From: Priapulus caudatus
Lineage: Eukaryota; Priapulida; Priapulimorpha; Priapulimorphida; Priapulidae
Assembly: GCF_000485595.1 (NCBI RefSeq)
Contig: NW_014577209.1
Span: 221,750 to 270,632 of the forward strand
Direction of reading: 5' to 3'
Length of the DNA stretch: 48,883 nt
This document shows positions 24,856-35,060 of the stretch, piece after piece. The stretch's first letter is position 1. The number at the start of each line of letters is the position of its first letter. A program made the translations under genes and the position numbers. The notes below the pieces were generated by a model that was not told the DNA's origin, did no database searches, and saw nothing but the letters and a program-made list of their open reading frames with translations.

Positions 24856-25217
24856 CAGATGTACCAGGTTGGGAAAATCCAAGAAAGGGAGCACTTGTGA
24901 TAATGGTCCATCGCCGTTTTTTCGCGGTGCGCAAAAACAAGAAAAAAGTTGTGGCGGGCTGCGACATGTGTTTGTCGCGGCGCACCACCATTTTTTATAA
25001 AGTATACATGTAAAATAAAATGCAAATTTATTGTGAAAACAAAAGTGTTTGACATTTGTGGCAATGACCACGGCAAATTTAGTAATTTACGGATGTAAAT
25101 TTTAAAATATGACTCAAAAATGTGACGACCGGGACTTTCTGGACTCTTAACGGGGCACCGGGACCAGCATGTTGCACCAGGACGATCCCGGTGAGACCGG
25201 GACACTTGGGACGTCTG
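24856..25217. mobile_element. hAT-like MITE, copy 2, with 8-bp target duplication
   Basis: 362-bp element flanked by ACAGCGTC at 24848-24855 and 25218-25225. Ends are CAGATGTACCAGGTTGGG and, on the minus strand, CAGACGTCCCAAGTGTCCC. Shares its whole interior with 148-549. An 8-bp target duplication and CAGR-type ends fit the hAT superfamily. Non-coding. Confidence 0.85.
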
Positions 25218-25798
25218 ACAGCGTCTGTCCAAAAATTTATCACCCCTTGGAGAACACAAAGCAAATTCAGAATGAAACTGCTATTATAACTTTAATTTAA
25301 CACGTACGCATCCTCATTCGTACATTCACCGGGTATCAGTGAGGCAACCAACTGAGGTGGCCCAACTTACTCATTAGGAGTTCTTACTCATTAATTCTCA
25401 GAATCTGTATAGAATCTGCCATAGTCATTAGAATGTTTTGTCGGTTCACATGCATTTATAGATTGCAGAAAACAGAGTAGGCCGCACAACAGTTGCAATG
25501 TTTCTTTACAAAATGCAATCACACATGCTCATAGTCACACGCACGCACGGGTCAGATGAACACGTGGCGCCACCTCGTGGATAACTAATCCTCAGATGAA
25601 CGACTGCCATTCACTGAACAATACACGATGCCCCTTCTAATATGCGCTGTTGATGAAATGTAAGGTATAGCACCAATAAGAAGTTTCTTTCATGTGCTTA
25701 ACAGTACTCACACAGTAAATATTGACACGTTTTCAGCTTACTGTTAATAACTGATTAAATCCGCTGACAAACGTGACTGGAATCAAGGGGGCTATTAT

Positions 25799-25971
25799 TT
25801 TATTAGAAACCCGTTGCTGGTGGTCCGCTTCTGTATACGAACAGATTCCTACACATTTGTAATGGTGCGAGGCTTCCGTACGACTTGTAAGTGTACGCAG
25901 TCGGTTGCAACGTAACACACACCACTATGACACAGTAAAAGTTGGCTAAGTACCTCTGCACAGCGCAAGCG
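25799..25971 (-). other. STIP1: STIP1 candidate 3'UTR with poly(A) signal
   Basis: Downstream of the STIP1 stop on the minus strand, AATAAA (plus-strand tttatt, 25799-25804) lies about 170 nt after the TAA. It is the first canonical poly(A) signal I see in that direction. A further tttatt near 24310 could give a longer transcript. No transcript evidence is available, so the 3' end is a guess. Confidence 0.4.
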
Positions 25972-26044
25972 TTAGCGAATCTGAATGAGCCCAGACGTGA
26001 ACAGCTTCTCGATCTTTTGAGCTACGTCTGGGTTCTTTAAATGC
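25972..26044 (-). CDS. STIP1: STIP1/Hop exon, last (C-terminal) exon with stop codon
   Basis: Last exon of the Hsp70-Hsp90 organising protein, 73 nt. On the minus strand it follows a good acceptor (gcttacag). Its first base, G, completes the GA left by the previous exon to give Glu. It then reads HLKNPDVAQKIEKLF and TSGLIQIR before TAA. Human STIP1 ends with the closely similar HLKNPVIAQKIQKLM and DVGLIAIR, so the last helix of the DP2 (STI1/aspartate-proline) domain is complete. The exon is too short to stand out as an open frame; it was found by looking for the expected end of the protein. Entry phase and spacing agree with the donor at 27624. I see nothing broken here. Confidence 0.95.
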
Positions 26045-26642
26045 CTGTAAGCAAAAGATAAACAATTCAGCAAAAACTCAGGCAACTCTGCACATCTAAG
26101 AATAAAAAAACTGCCAGAACCAATCGCCCACTTTATGCATTAAACACAATCAGCATCATGCTGCAACACAGCATAACAGTACCACGTAAATAAATAACAA
26201 GCACCAACCGCTAACCAGGACTCCAACTCCCAATGTCGTCTACTTCATGTTAATTAAATGAAATTAAATTAAATTAATGTAATATAAAGGTATAGTAAAA
26301 AAATGTAAAAGGAGCCCAAATTTATATTCGCAAGTAGCGAAAAACCACGGCCCAGCCTAACTTTTCGGTAGTCTTTTGCTTTAAACAATACTAATAACAC
26401 TGAACAACGTAATGTATGGCATTAGCTCAATGTGGGGGAAGGGTAGCAACGTTAAACTCTTCTAGTGTGCGCAGGTCAATGAAGTAGTAGTATAGCATAG
26501 TAAATTAGCAGTAGAATAGTATTAGTATTAGTAAGAGTTAACCGTATTGGTATCGATACCATGTAGCGTGTAGATATCGTTCATGGTGTATCATGTGTGT
26601 ATTAATTGTTTACCGTACATTTTCACAGCGCGTAGTTGTCAT

Positions 26643-27244
26643 CAGGGCTCGAATTAACCGACGGCACCGACGGCAATTGCCTTCGGTGCCCCTATCAATC
26701 GCCGTACTGCCCCTGAAAATCCAACCTGACCGACGGCAGTCACCTGCCTTGCCCTTTTGTGTAATTGCCGTCGGTGCCCTTTAATCTACTGCCCTAGTTT
26801 CGTTTTTAGTCGAGTCAACATAACACGTGCGCGTGCGTGCTGTAGTTGCAATGATGAGTTTAAAACCGATAATCGCAGGAGGGAATAATAACAGCATCGG
26901 ATAATTATTCGCTCCTGATAGCGGGCATGTAAAAGCTGTTTAGGAGCTTTTTGTTACTGTACTTCCATTAGCAGAGGGGGGTACAGGGGTCGGTGTTACC
27001 GTGTAAGCTTACATGGGGGCATATTGTTTTGTACATTAAAAGCAAGACGATGTTGATGTACTAATTTGTTGAGTTTTCCTTTATTTTACAAAAGTGCCTT
27101 TGTGCCCTTCTCAAATTTTGAGAGTTGCCTTGGTGCCTTTTAAAATTGTCTCTGTGCCCTTCCATTTTAGAGAAAATTCAAGGCGATTTCTCACATGCCC
27201 TAAAAAAATTGCCTTGCCCTTCTCGTCGCTTAATTCGAGCCCTG
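26643..27244. mobile_element. 602-bp hAT MITE in the last STIP1 intron
   Basis: Perfect 15-bp terminal inverted repeats CAGGGCTCGAATTAA and an exact 8-bp target duplication GTTGTCAT at 26635-26642 and 27245-27252. The interior repeats short motifs such as cgacggcaccgacggc and ttgtgcccttc. No transposase. Confidence 0.95.
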
Positions 27245-27472
27245 GTTGTCATATATAATACTTGTAGTGTCGCGTATTCATCATTTATCAGTTAAATTCA
27301 GTATTGTACATCGCGCGGCCATGAAGTTGTACATCCTTGTATGAGTGAGGGGGTGAGGAGATGTCCACACCACGTAAACCACAATCGAAACACTATCAGC
27401 TGCGTTGTAGTTGTTTTTTTATGGTACTGACTATCCCCTCGTATGGAGCAAACCCCTGACAAGGTAGCATAC

Positions 27473-27605
27473 TAGTGATGTCCCAAGGATGGATTATAAT
27501 ATCTGGTAGCCGTGATCAATAACATTCAACCGATTATCTTCGATCATCGATCGGTTGGGTGCAGATGACGATCGATGATGAAATTCCAACCGATTCCCAT
27601 CACTA
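27473..27605. mobile_element. 133-bp hAT-like MITE next to a STIP1 splice donor
   Basis: Ends are TAGTGATG and CATCACTA. Flanks are gtagcatac (27464-27472) and gtagcaac (27606-27613), an 8-bp duplication with one extra base on the left. The interior is partly palindromic (cgatcatcgatcgg). The right target-site copy ends 11 nt from the first base of the STIP1 intron (27624). Confidence 0.75.
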
Positions 27606-27624
27606 GTAGCAACGTGACACTTAC

Positions 27625-27785
27625 TCCTCTAGTGCGCGTGGGTCACGCTGCATCTGCTCGAGGATCATCCGCATCGCCGGGTCGGCAAGAATCTTCTGAA
27701 TCTCGGGATCGGCCATCGCGCGCTTCTTCACCTCCTCCGGGTCGTTCGTCGTCATCATGCACTTCTTGTATCCTTCGAGCGCCTC
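27625..27785 (-). CDS. STIP1: STIP1/Hop exon encoding end of TPR2B and most of DP2
   Basis: 161 nt, entered in phase 0 after the acceptor gtcacag. It encodes [11 protein letters not shown], a short linker, then [18 protein letters not shown] and [15 protein letters not shown], plus two bases (GA). The repeated DPE/DPA/DPR pattern marks the DP2 domain, the helical module that Hop uses in client transfer between Hsp70 and Hsp90. The continuous frame appears to stop at TAA just after LEE, but that TAA lies inside the consensus donor GTAAGT, so the coding region continues in the exon at 25972-26044. The donor lies only 5 nt of intron consensus plus a few bases away from a transposon insertion (see 27473-27605). 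Confidence 0.96.
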
Positions 27786-28313
27786 CTGTGACAATGACAA
27801 CAACACAAAATCAGCACGACGAGATCATAGCTTTTGTTAGTATTGTTAATTGAGTTCATCTTTATGAGATTAGAGCTTGTTACTTGCGACCCTCTTCCAT
27901 CCTTGACAGTTTCCACTGCGTCACCAAAGCATCACTACGCTTTTCCTCACGCTTTCATACTTTTTAGGTCGCAGTGGCTGCGCTAGCGTGATTGCGGGTA
28001 GGTGTGACAAGGGTATTATATAGAGCAGAATTTTTATGAATCGCGTACACATGCTGGTGTCAAATGAGGGAGTACATGGGAGTAAAACAGTTAGTATTTG
28101 GACTGTCGATTTACGCTAACTCCTGTACTCACTGTTCAACTGAATCTATGATCTCATTGACTTTTTAAGTCATGTCATGACAAAGAACAAACATATATTA
28201 CTCAATGCTAATGATCAGCATTATCCGATAGATCCATATATGAATCTGCAACATCAATCACTCACACTATCATGAACACATGTATGGTAAACCAAATACA
28301 TATTTAGCTTCAC

Positions 28314-28417
28314 CTGGCAGTTTTGATCCAGTTCTATTGCCTTCTGGAATGTCTTTGCTGCATCACTCATATTTTTTAGTCCCATCAAAATGTTGGCCTT
28401 TCTGAGGTATGCTCGTA
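28314..28417 (-). CDS. STIP1: STIP1/Hop exon encoding C-terminal helices of TPR2B
   Basis: 104 nt between the acceptor ttgtcaacag and the donor CAG|GTGAAG. It enters in phase 1 (TA completes a Val codon begun by G in the previous exon) and leaves in phase 0. It reads RAYLRKANILMGLKNMSDAA, then KTFQKAIELDQNCQ, matching the third TPR helix pair of TPR2B. In human Hop the clamp residues here are in FIKGYTRK. The aligned residues are FVRAYLRK, so the usual Lys is Arg and the following Arg is kept. The basic charge needed to grip an EEVD C-terminus is therefore conserved. Confidence 0.95.
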
Positions 28418-28477
28418 CTGTTGACAAGAAATATGGACGATATCCACACGAAATAACATGTTATATGGTGACTAATG

Positions 28478-28778
28478 CAGACCTGCCAACCTGTGATTCA
28501 TGAAAATAGTAAGGCTTTTCTTTTCTTGCAGCAGGCAGCCATTTTGTTTGTATGTTATGCACGCAATGAATGATGGGACTAACTCTAGATTACGTGAGAA
28601 CAACATGAACAATATGGCTGCGCCCACAATCGCCAGATATTTCTCGGCTCACAATGTAAAAAACACTTTAATCTTCAAGTCATAAAATATCGTAAGTTTT
28701 TCAGTTTGATCGTACATTCGTAAAAACATCTTGGAATTAGTAAGGAATACGAAAAAATCGTAAGGGTTGGCAGGTCTG
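28478..28778. mobile_element. 301-bp MITE in a STIP1 intron with CTAATG target duplication
   Basis: Terminal inverted repeat CAGACCTGCCAACC at both ends; CTAATG repeated at 28472-28477 and 28779-28784. The plus-strand 61-codon frame inside is not supported as a gene. Superfamily uncertain because a 6-bp duplication is shorter than usual for hAT. Confidence 0.85.
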
Positions 28779-29138
28779 CTAATGGCATCGAGATAATAAT
28801 ATAGAAATCACTAACGATGCATCAAACTATCGCTTAATTGAGATAGTAATTGGCTCAATAGTAATAAATCGATAGCAAAGTAAACTACCAATAACTATCG
28901 CCGATATTTAACTGTATTATCGATAGTTTTTCGTAATTGTAAAGTTAAAACACCTGGTTAGTTTATTTACCGCTAATGATTTTTCCCGCATGTAAATGTG
29001 TCTAGAAACTATTACCGACACTTCTGTCAGTGTAAATAATTGGACTCGTCCCCTGGACATTTAAGACACAATCCACTCAACTACCTTACTCACTGTGTAA
29101 TGTGTAGAAAAAAAATATCTACGACACCAACAACCTAC

Positions 29139-29300
29139 CAAACGTTGGTTCTAGCTTGATTGCCATGTCACAGTCTTTCAGACCTAGGTTGAATTCGGCT
29201 AGCTTTGTGTAGCAGGCAGCACGATTGCTGTACAATTTACTATCCTCTGGGTTGCGAAGGATGGCTTCCGTGTACATTTTTAAAGCGTCCGGGTAATTAC
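29139..29300 (-). CDS. STIP1: STIP1/Hop exon encoding the core of TPR2B
   Basis: 162 nt. Acceptor aattgacag; donor TTTG|GTAGGT; enters in phase 1 and leaves in phase 1. It reads [20 protein letters not shown], then [16 protein letters not shown] and [17 protein letters not shown]. The [10 protein letters not shown] helix is one of the most conserved stretches of Hop, and its Asn is a carboxylate-clamp residue that contacts the EEVD tail of a chaperone. Identity to animal Hop over this exon is high by eye. The apparent internal start Met in the same open frame is intron sequence upstream of the acceptor and is not used. Confidence 0.97.
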
Positions 29301-29639
29301 CTGTCAATTAGTGCAATTAGGCTTCAATAAGATTCAACAGATTACATCACTAATAAATGAAAGAGACATAGCTAGGGCACAGCAGAAAACAAGAAAATGC
29401 TGAGTGATGCATAATTTCAATAGTTATTACAACTATTTACGTCATGGAAAATGTTTCATGGGAACAAAAATAAAAAGACCGCAATTGAGAACACGTGAAA
29501 TATTGACCCCCTCCCCGAATAAGATCACTAACAACAAGAACGATTGCTAGTATATAAACAGAATGGATTTAATTACATGAATAAATATACTGTATACGCC
29601 ATATTTTTCGTGTACAGATATTTTTCACAAATTTAGACT

Positions 29640-30212
29640 TGACGGACAATTTCGCGAGTGGTTAATTTCGATTTTTGCCAAAAAGTGGGCGTGGCTCGAA
29701 AGTAGGTTGACGGGTGTGCTCCAAAATAGGACGTTCAACTCTCTCCCATAGGAGTAACAACTGTATGCAATTTGAAACATGTGGGTCAAACGGTTCTTGA
29801 GTTATCGTAGACCGTAGGCAGACACTGAAATGCATAGTGAAATTGCTAAAATATACCTAATTTGCATAATATAAAAAAAAATCAAAACCCCTGTGATATG
29901 TTTTGGGGCCAGTCGTTATTCATTCACATACCAAAAATGAGCAAAATCCGTTGAACCTGAACTGACTTATGGCCATTTCCATTTTTGCCAAAAAATAAGC
30001 GTGGCTCAAAAGTAGGTCAACTGGCGTGCCCCAAAATAGGACGTTCACACCTCTCCCATAGAAGTAACAACTGTATGCAATTTGAAACATGTGGGTCAAA
30101 TGGTTCTCAAGTTATCTTTGACCGTAGCCAAATGTTGACGGACGGACGGACGTACGACGGACAACGCCCCATGGCAATAGCCCATCTTGACAATGTCAAG
30201 GTGAGCTAAAAA
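29640..30212. repeat. Interspersed repeat with internal duplication, in a STIP1 intron
   Basis: Two related blocks (about 29672-29820 and 29976-30130), each with atttttgccaaaaa, gcgtggctc, ccaaaataggacgttca and caactgtatgcaatttgaaa. They are followed by gacggacggacggacg, ccatggcaatagccc and a 3' end gtgagctaaaaa. A second genomic copy is at 36945-37327. No terminal inverted repeats; the constant 3' end suggests a SINE-like or LINE-derived 3' tail, class undecided. Confidence 0.75.
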
Positions 30213-30299
30213 TATAAATTTTTTTTCATACCACTCCATCTTTAGCTACTGTCAATGTAACCTTTGTCTCTGGAACAAATGCACTCCACTAGCACTTAC

Positions 30300-30396
30300 C
30301 CACTTTGAAAAAGCCATTTCCCTGTTCTTTTGCTTCCAAGGATTTCTCTGGGTTTATATAAGCTTTAGCTTCAGTTTCTTTTCTCATTTTCTCTGC
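30300..30396 (-). CDS. STIP1: STIP1/Hop exon: linker and first helix of TPR2B
   Basis: 97 nt between the acceptor attactacag and the donor GTGG|GTAAGTG; enters in phase 0 and leaves with one base (G), which joins GT of the next exon to make Gly. It encodes AEKMRKETEAKAYINPEKSL followed by EAKEQGNGFFKV. The AYINPE linker between TPR2A and TPR2B is characteristic of Hop (human AYINPDLA), and KEQGN carries the first Lys and Asn of the TPR2B clamp. The neighbouring introns are short to medium (254 and 999 nt). Confidence 0.95.
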
Positions 30397-30650
30397 CTGT
30401 AGTAATAGTTAAAATGCAATATATAATTACACATACACTGGCCACTGCATGTAACAGTATTGTGCATACCTTGTTTAAAGCAATACTTTTATAGACTGTA
30501 TTGATAATATTTAGGAATAAACTATAGCGGGGATTATGCACCTTGACTAAAATTAATCACACAGCGATTCACTAACATAGCTCAATAATAGAAAAACATG
30601 TTAAAATGTGTATGAGCATGCATTTATCACTATGTGGCTTTTTAATATAC

Positions 30651-30771
30651 CTGCTGTCGCCTATGCAGGGCATCTGTAGTTCTGTGTTCAGCAAGTGACT
30701 TGTCAAAGTAAGTAGCTGCCTTATGATAATCCTCCTTCTTCATGTAGGCATTTCCAATCCTTCCTAGTGCC
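30651..30771 (-). CDS. STIP1: STIP1/Hop exon: end of TPR2A
   Basis: 121 nt. The acceptor is tgattccag; the first G completes Lys (AA|G). It leaves in phase 0 at CAG|GTATAT. It reads ALGRIGNAYMKKEDYHKAAT, then YFDKSLAEHRTTDALHRRQQ. Human Hop has AYARIGNSYF and NKSLAEHRTPDVL at the same place. The Lys from the exon junction and the Arg of GRIGN are the TPR2A clamp residues that bind the Hsp90 MEEVD tail, and both are present. The intron upstream of this exon (30772-35180) is 4.4 kb and is largely built of mobile and tandem repeats. Confidence 0.95.
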
Positions 30772-31207
30772 CTGGAATCATAACAAATTTCCATAGTTAT
30801 TGATTATTTAAGTTATGTAAATGCTAGGGGTGCACCAGAACTTGGATCCGGCCGGAGACTCCCCAATTTTTCAGAGTTCTGGTTCTGGTCGGAACCCTTC
30901 AGGAACAGTTGGCCAGAATCGGAACCATTTCCTAAATTCATTTCTGCTACAAGCGTCATCAAGATCAAAAGATCAGTGACTGCATGTAGTTGAGCGTCAG
31001 TAGAGTCAACTTGCTGACAATATAGTGTTAACAACTTCACACTATTCCGCCCAAAAAACTTGAACCTGCCACTTGAACATCAGCTAACTAACTGAACTGA
31101 ACCTAACTGATATTGGGTGATTCACGAGATTTTCTTATAAAATAAAATACTCTTACTCTTAGAGCCACAGGAATAGCATCTGTCTGTTAGTTGAAAATAA
31201 TCGACTA

Positions 31208-31715
31208 AAGGGCCGGACACACTAGGCGATTAAATCGGGCGATAAAATCGGGCGACAAAATTGCCCGATTCTATCGCGCGAGTCGAGTGGACACACTAGG
31301 CGATTAAATCGCCGGTGGATGAAGGCCCGTCTCCACACACGCGGCACGACACGACACAGCAAAACGCAGCGCCGTTGTACTGAAAAACAAGTGCCGCAGA
31401 GCGACAGCGCTCACCTGACGGCAGGTGTTCACTTCTGTTCAGTATGAATCAAGAAAATTATGCATACACCTTGTTGGTCCCATTGGCTGATTAATTGTAC
31501 AATCGCGCGAGTTATCGTATCGGCCCCGTGACACACTTAGCGCAGAAATCGGGCCGACAAATATCCCCAGATAATTATCAAAACGTTTTTGAATCTAATA
31601 CTCGCGATGAATCCGCGGGCGGATGAAAAGGTCGGCGATTGAGTGGACACACTAAGGCGTATTTCAGGCGATTTCATCGCCGCGGATTTTAATCGTCTCT
31701 AGGTGTGTCCGGCCT
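31208..31715. mobile_element. 508-bp PIF/Harbinger-type MITE nested in the hAT element
   Basis: Inverted ends AGGGCCGGACACACTAGG and AGGCCGGACACACCTAG, flanked by TAA on both sides (31205-31207, 31716-31718), the 3-bp target typical of PIF/Harbinger. The interior is built from sub-repeats of the end motif (ggacacactaggcgattaaa recurs at about 31289). Confidence 0.85.
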
Positions 31716-32877
31716 TAAAACCAAGTGTATAGCTGCCAAGACATCAGTTTGTCATCACAATTCTACATCGACTTGCCAGAATTATGCACTGGTGTAAGCA
31801 GATGATTCATGACACCCAACGCAACACATTCCTGTAATACGAACTTTGTAGCATTGAGAACAAATGAAGAACAATTAAATGTGATATATGTAACATGAGT
31901 AAACATGTATATAAATTGAAACTATGAACATGAGAACAGTAGAACATTGACAGTAATCGAGAACTATGAAGATGCACTTATAATGAGAAACATGTAACAA
32001 TCGACATGTTCCTAACTCTCCCTGAGTGATGTGCATCTAACTAATACTGAAATGAGTTTTGCACAATACTGGCCATAAACGCGTCAAGTTTATCGCCGAG
32101 CTTAACACGTTCCCCGATAATTCCACGAGTCAGCTCTGGAATCAATCAAAATCATCATCCCCAGCAGATGCCACGAGATCCAGCCGCTGATAATTATTGG
32201 TTTTTTGTACTCCTGAATTTTCCACACAGACTGCTAGGTCACTACGCCTACCTAGACAATTAAACAGAGTTACACGTCCAACATTTTACCCAGTCTTACA
32301 AAATGATACTTAAAAACATTATCAATGGGCGTAAATTATGAGTCTTTGAGACTCAAGGTAAATTCGGTATAAAGGAGAAAACTAGAAGTGCGCTAGATCG
32401 AAGCAATTAGGTTTGTTTACCAGTTTTCCTTAACATATAGTAATTATAATAACTGTGTATAATAAAATTTTTGAGGTATTGTTTTGCTAATGTTAGAAAA
32501 AAACAAAACAAGTTCATAACCCCCACTACCAGTTAAGCGTTGTCACATGTTCTTTCGGGAATAATATATACGTCTAATGATTATCATAACAAACTCATGA
32601 AAATCCCCCGTTGCGTGGCATTGGAGTACGAAAATGCATGAAATGTCCGTTTTCTCATCGTGTTTTCATATGTCAAAATGATTAGAAGGGAATGATTTTC
32701 ATACATTTGAAGTGTAATGGTGAATAACACTCATTGCAGAGTAAATGTGTCAGATTTGTTTAGCTTTCGCAAAAGGAAACTCGTGGTAAATCAATAATGA
32801 AATATCGTAAATCAAAACAACGAAAACCTCCAGCTGCAGGCGTAAAGTGCATTGTACACCGGCAGCGTTGAAGCGTG

Positions 32878-33550
32878 TTAAAGGGACTATTGAACTGCTA
32901 AGGATTTGTTACTGGCGATACACTGTACTTACTGTTATACACAAATCCTCTAGGTCTATACCCACACTTACTTGTACCAATACCAATGTTAATTGTATAA
33001 TTAATTATATCATAACACGGCTACGAAGTTTGAACGGCGGCCATTGACACCCCCGACCGTGCTGCCACCGTCTTAAAAAGTTGCCATTTCCAAATAATAT
33101 TTTTCACAGGTTTAGTGACCTGGAGGGCTAAATCACAAAGGTATAGTTAATTTATACCTAAATTTGTCTATTTAACCGAGCTGCGATGTTCATTTAGGAC
33201 AAATTATCGCTATAATATTAACTGAAACTTATAATGTCGTTTTAATAAGATATTACAATCTTTTTTCTGCTTGTTTAAATCATAATAAATATAGAAACAC
33301 CCTCGCTGTAGCCCTTGCTAAAAAGTCCGTTCTTGCGCAACCTTGTCAGATCGTGCGCGGTCGTGAGTGGGCGCCACACAAGTTGCGTTGTAATCAAACT
33401 GTCTAGTCGTTAGTTATTGACCACAATTAAAAATAAAAATATTCTAAATTGTATTGAACCATGAAACTTTTTTATGTATGCGTCAAACTTTTTACCTAAA
33501 TGTAGACTGAAAATTAACTCCTAAACCTTAGAGTAAAAGGATCCCTTTAA
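32878..33550. mobile_element. 673-bp TTAA-flanked MITE nested in the hAT element
   Basis: Left end TTAAAGGGACTATTGAACTG, right end on the minus strand TTAAAGGGATCCTTTTACTC. Similarity continues to ctaagg at both ends. The TTAA on each side fits a piggyBac- or Kolobok-type target. The ends are diverged, so this call is less sure. Confidence 0.6.
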
Positions 33551-34164
33551 GTCTCGGTTACTGCCGTAGGTAATTTCCTGGCTGACACGTCTTCAAGTTC
33601 CGGCTGGTCCTTCCGGCCGGAACAGTTAAAAAGTTGGATCCGGTGCACCCCTAGTAAATGCCTATTATAGAATTGCTATGATACAATTACTATCTGTGTG
33701 CCATGTAAATATAATAAAAACTCATGTTAGTTTTGCAAAACCAATAACATAAACAGCATTTCACTAGGCTACAGAACTAAATTCATTAGACATTCAATAC
33801 CATTCAAAGGTAAAATTCATTTTACATTATTATTTCAAGATTGATTGAATTTAACCACTATATATTATATAGAGGCGATAATTATATTCAACTATGAGTG
33901 ATGTATTTATAACTATGCATAATTTTACATTATTCACATGATTAATAACAAACAAAATTTCAAAATGAAATACGGTTACTTTCAAATAATTATATTACGC
34001 TATGTGTCATCTACGTAATTACTGCACAGTAAACTGAATTTTAATGACTGTCAACGAGTATGGCATAGGACATGGCAGTGGAATATTTCCCTGCTCTCAC
34101 TTAAGAGCTGAATTTTGAACCCTTGATCAACTAGAAAGGGCAGTTGTCGCCAACTACATGTATC

Positions 34165-35060
34165 GCCCGGTGTTCTCCCCAAGACTTTTATATTGATATA
34201 CGAAGTTTGGTCAATTAGGGGCCGAGTTACAGAGCGGAAGGGAAATATGATCAAGGTCAAGGTAAAGGTCAAATAAAGGTCGCAGTGACCTGGTTTTGGT
34301 ACGCTGCTCACCTTCTCCCCAAGATGTGTAAGTATACCAAGTTTGGTCGCGCTAGGTCAATTAGGGGCCGAGTTATAGAGTGGAAGGGAAATATGATCAA
34401 GGTCAAATAAAGGTCGTAGTAACCTGGTTTTGGTACGCAACACACCTTCTCCCCAAGATGTGTAAGTATACCAAGTATGGTAGCGCTAGGTCAATTAGGG
34501 GCCGAGTTACAGAGCGGAAGGGAAATATGACAAAGGTCAAGGTAAAGGCCAAATAAAGGTTGCAGTGACCTGGTTTTGGTAGCGCTAGGTCAATTAGGGG
34601 CCGAGTTATAGAGCGGAAGAGAAATATGATCAAGGTCAAAGTAAAGGTCAAATAAAGGTCGCAGTGACTTGGTTTTGGTACGCTGCGCACCTTCTCCCCA
34701 AGATGTGTAAGTATACCAAGTTTGGTAGCGCTAGGTCAATTAGGGGCCGAGTAAGAGAGCGGAAGGGAAATATGACCAAGGTAAAGGTCAAATAAAGGTC
34801 GCAGTGACCTGGTTTTGGTACGCTGCTCACCTTCTCCGCAAGATGTGTAAGTATACCAAATTTGGTAGCGCTAGGTCAATTAGGGGCCGAGTTACAGAGT
34901 GGAAGGGAAATATGACAAAGGTCAAGGTAAAGGCCAAATAAAGGTTGCAGTGACCTGGTTTTGGTACGCTGCTCACCATCTCCCCAAGATGTGTAAGTAT
35001 ACCAAGTTTGGTAGCGCTAGGTCAATTAGGGGTCGAGTTATAGAGCGGAAAGGAAATTGT
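34165..35060. repeat. Tandem array of 140-146-bp units in a STIP1 intron
   Basis: Seven occurrences of ggtcaattaggg(g/t)ccgag at about 34209, 34355, 34489, 34588, 34734, 34874 and 35020, spaced 134-146 bp with one shortened 99-bp unit. Each unit also has ggaagggaaatatga, aggtcaaataaaggt, gtgacctggttttggtacgc and ccccaagatgtgtaagtata. Open frames on both strands (LTRPLIDLALP-like) are translations of the repeat. Confidence 0.95.

Larger units (their letters stand above)
30825..33653. mobile_element. 2.8-kb non-autonomous hAT element in a STIP1 intron, with nested insertions
   Basis: Ends TAGGGGTGCACC and, on the minus strand, TAGGGGTGCACCGGATCC. Exact 8-bp target duplication GTAAATGC at 30817-30824 and 33654-33661. 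The outer 30 bp at each end are inverted copies. I see no transposase frame, so it is probably non-autonomous or decayed. It contains the complete elements at 31208-31715 and 32878-33550, which must have inserted later. Confidence 0.92.

Noticed and set aside
27621-27624. TAA after LEE as the STIP1 stop codon
   Set aside because: It is part of the donor GTAAGT, and the expected final 24 codons are present in the correct phase at 25972-26044.
29985-30209. 74-codon plus-strand frame
   Set aside because: Lies wholly in an interspersed repeat and is not preserved in the other copy.
34051-34830. Repeated LTRPLIDLALP frames as a repetitive protein
   Set aside because: They are translations of the 140-146-bp tandem DNA array and are interrupted by stops.
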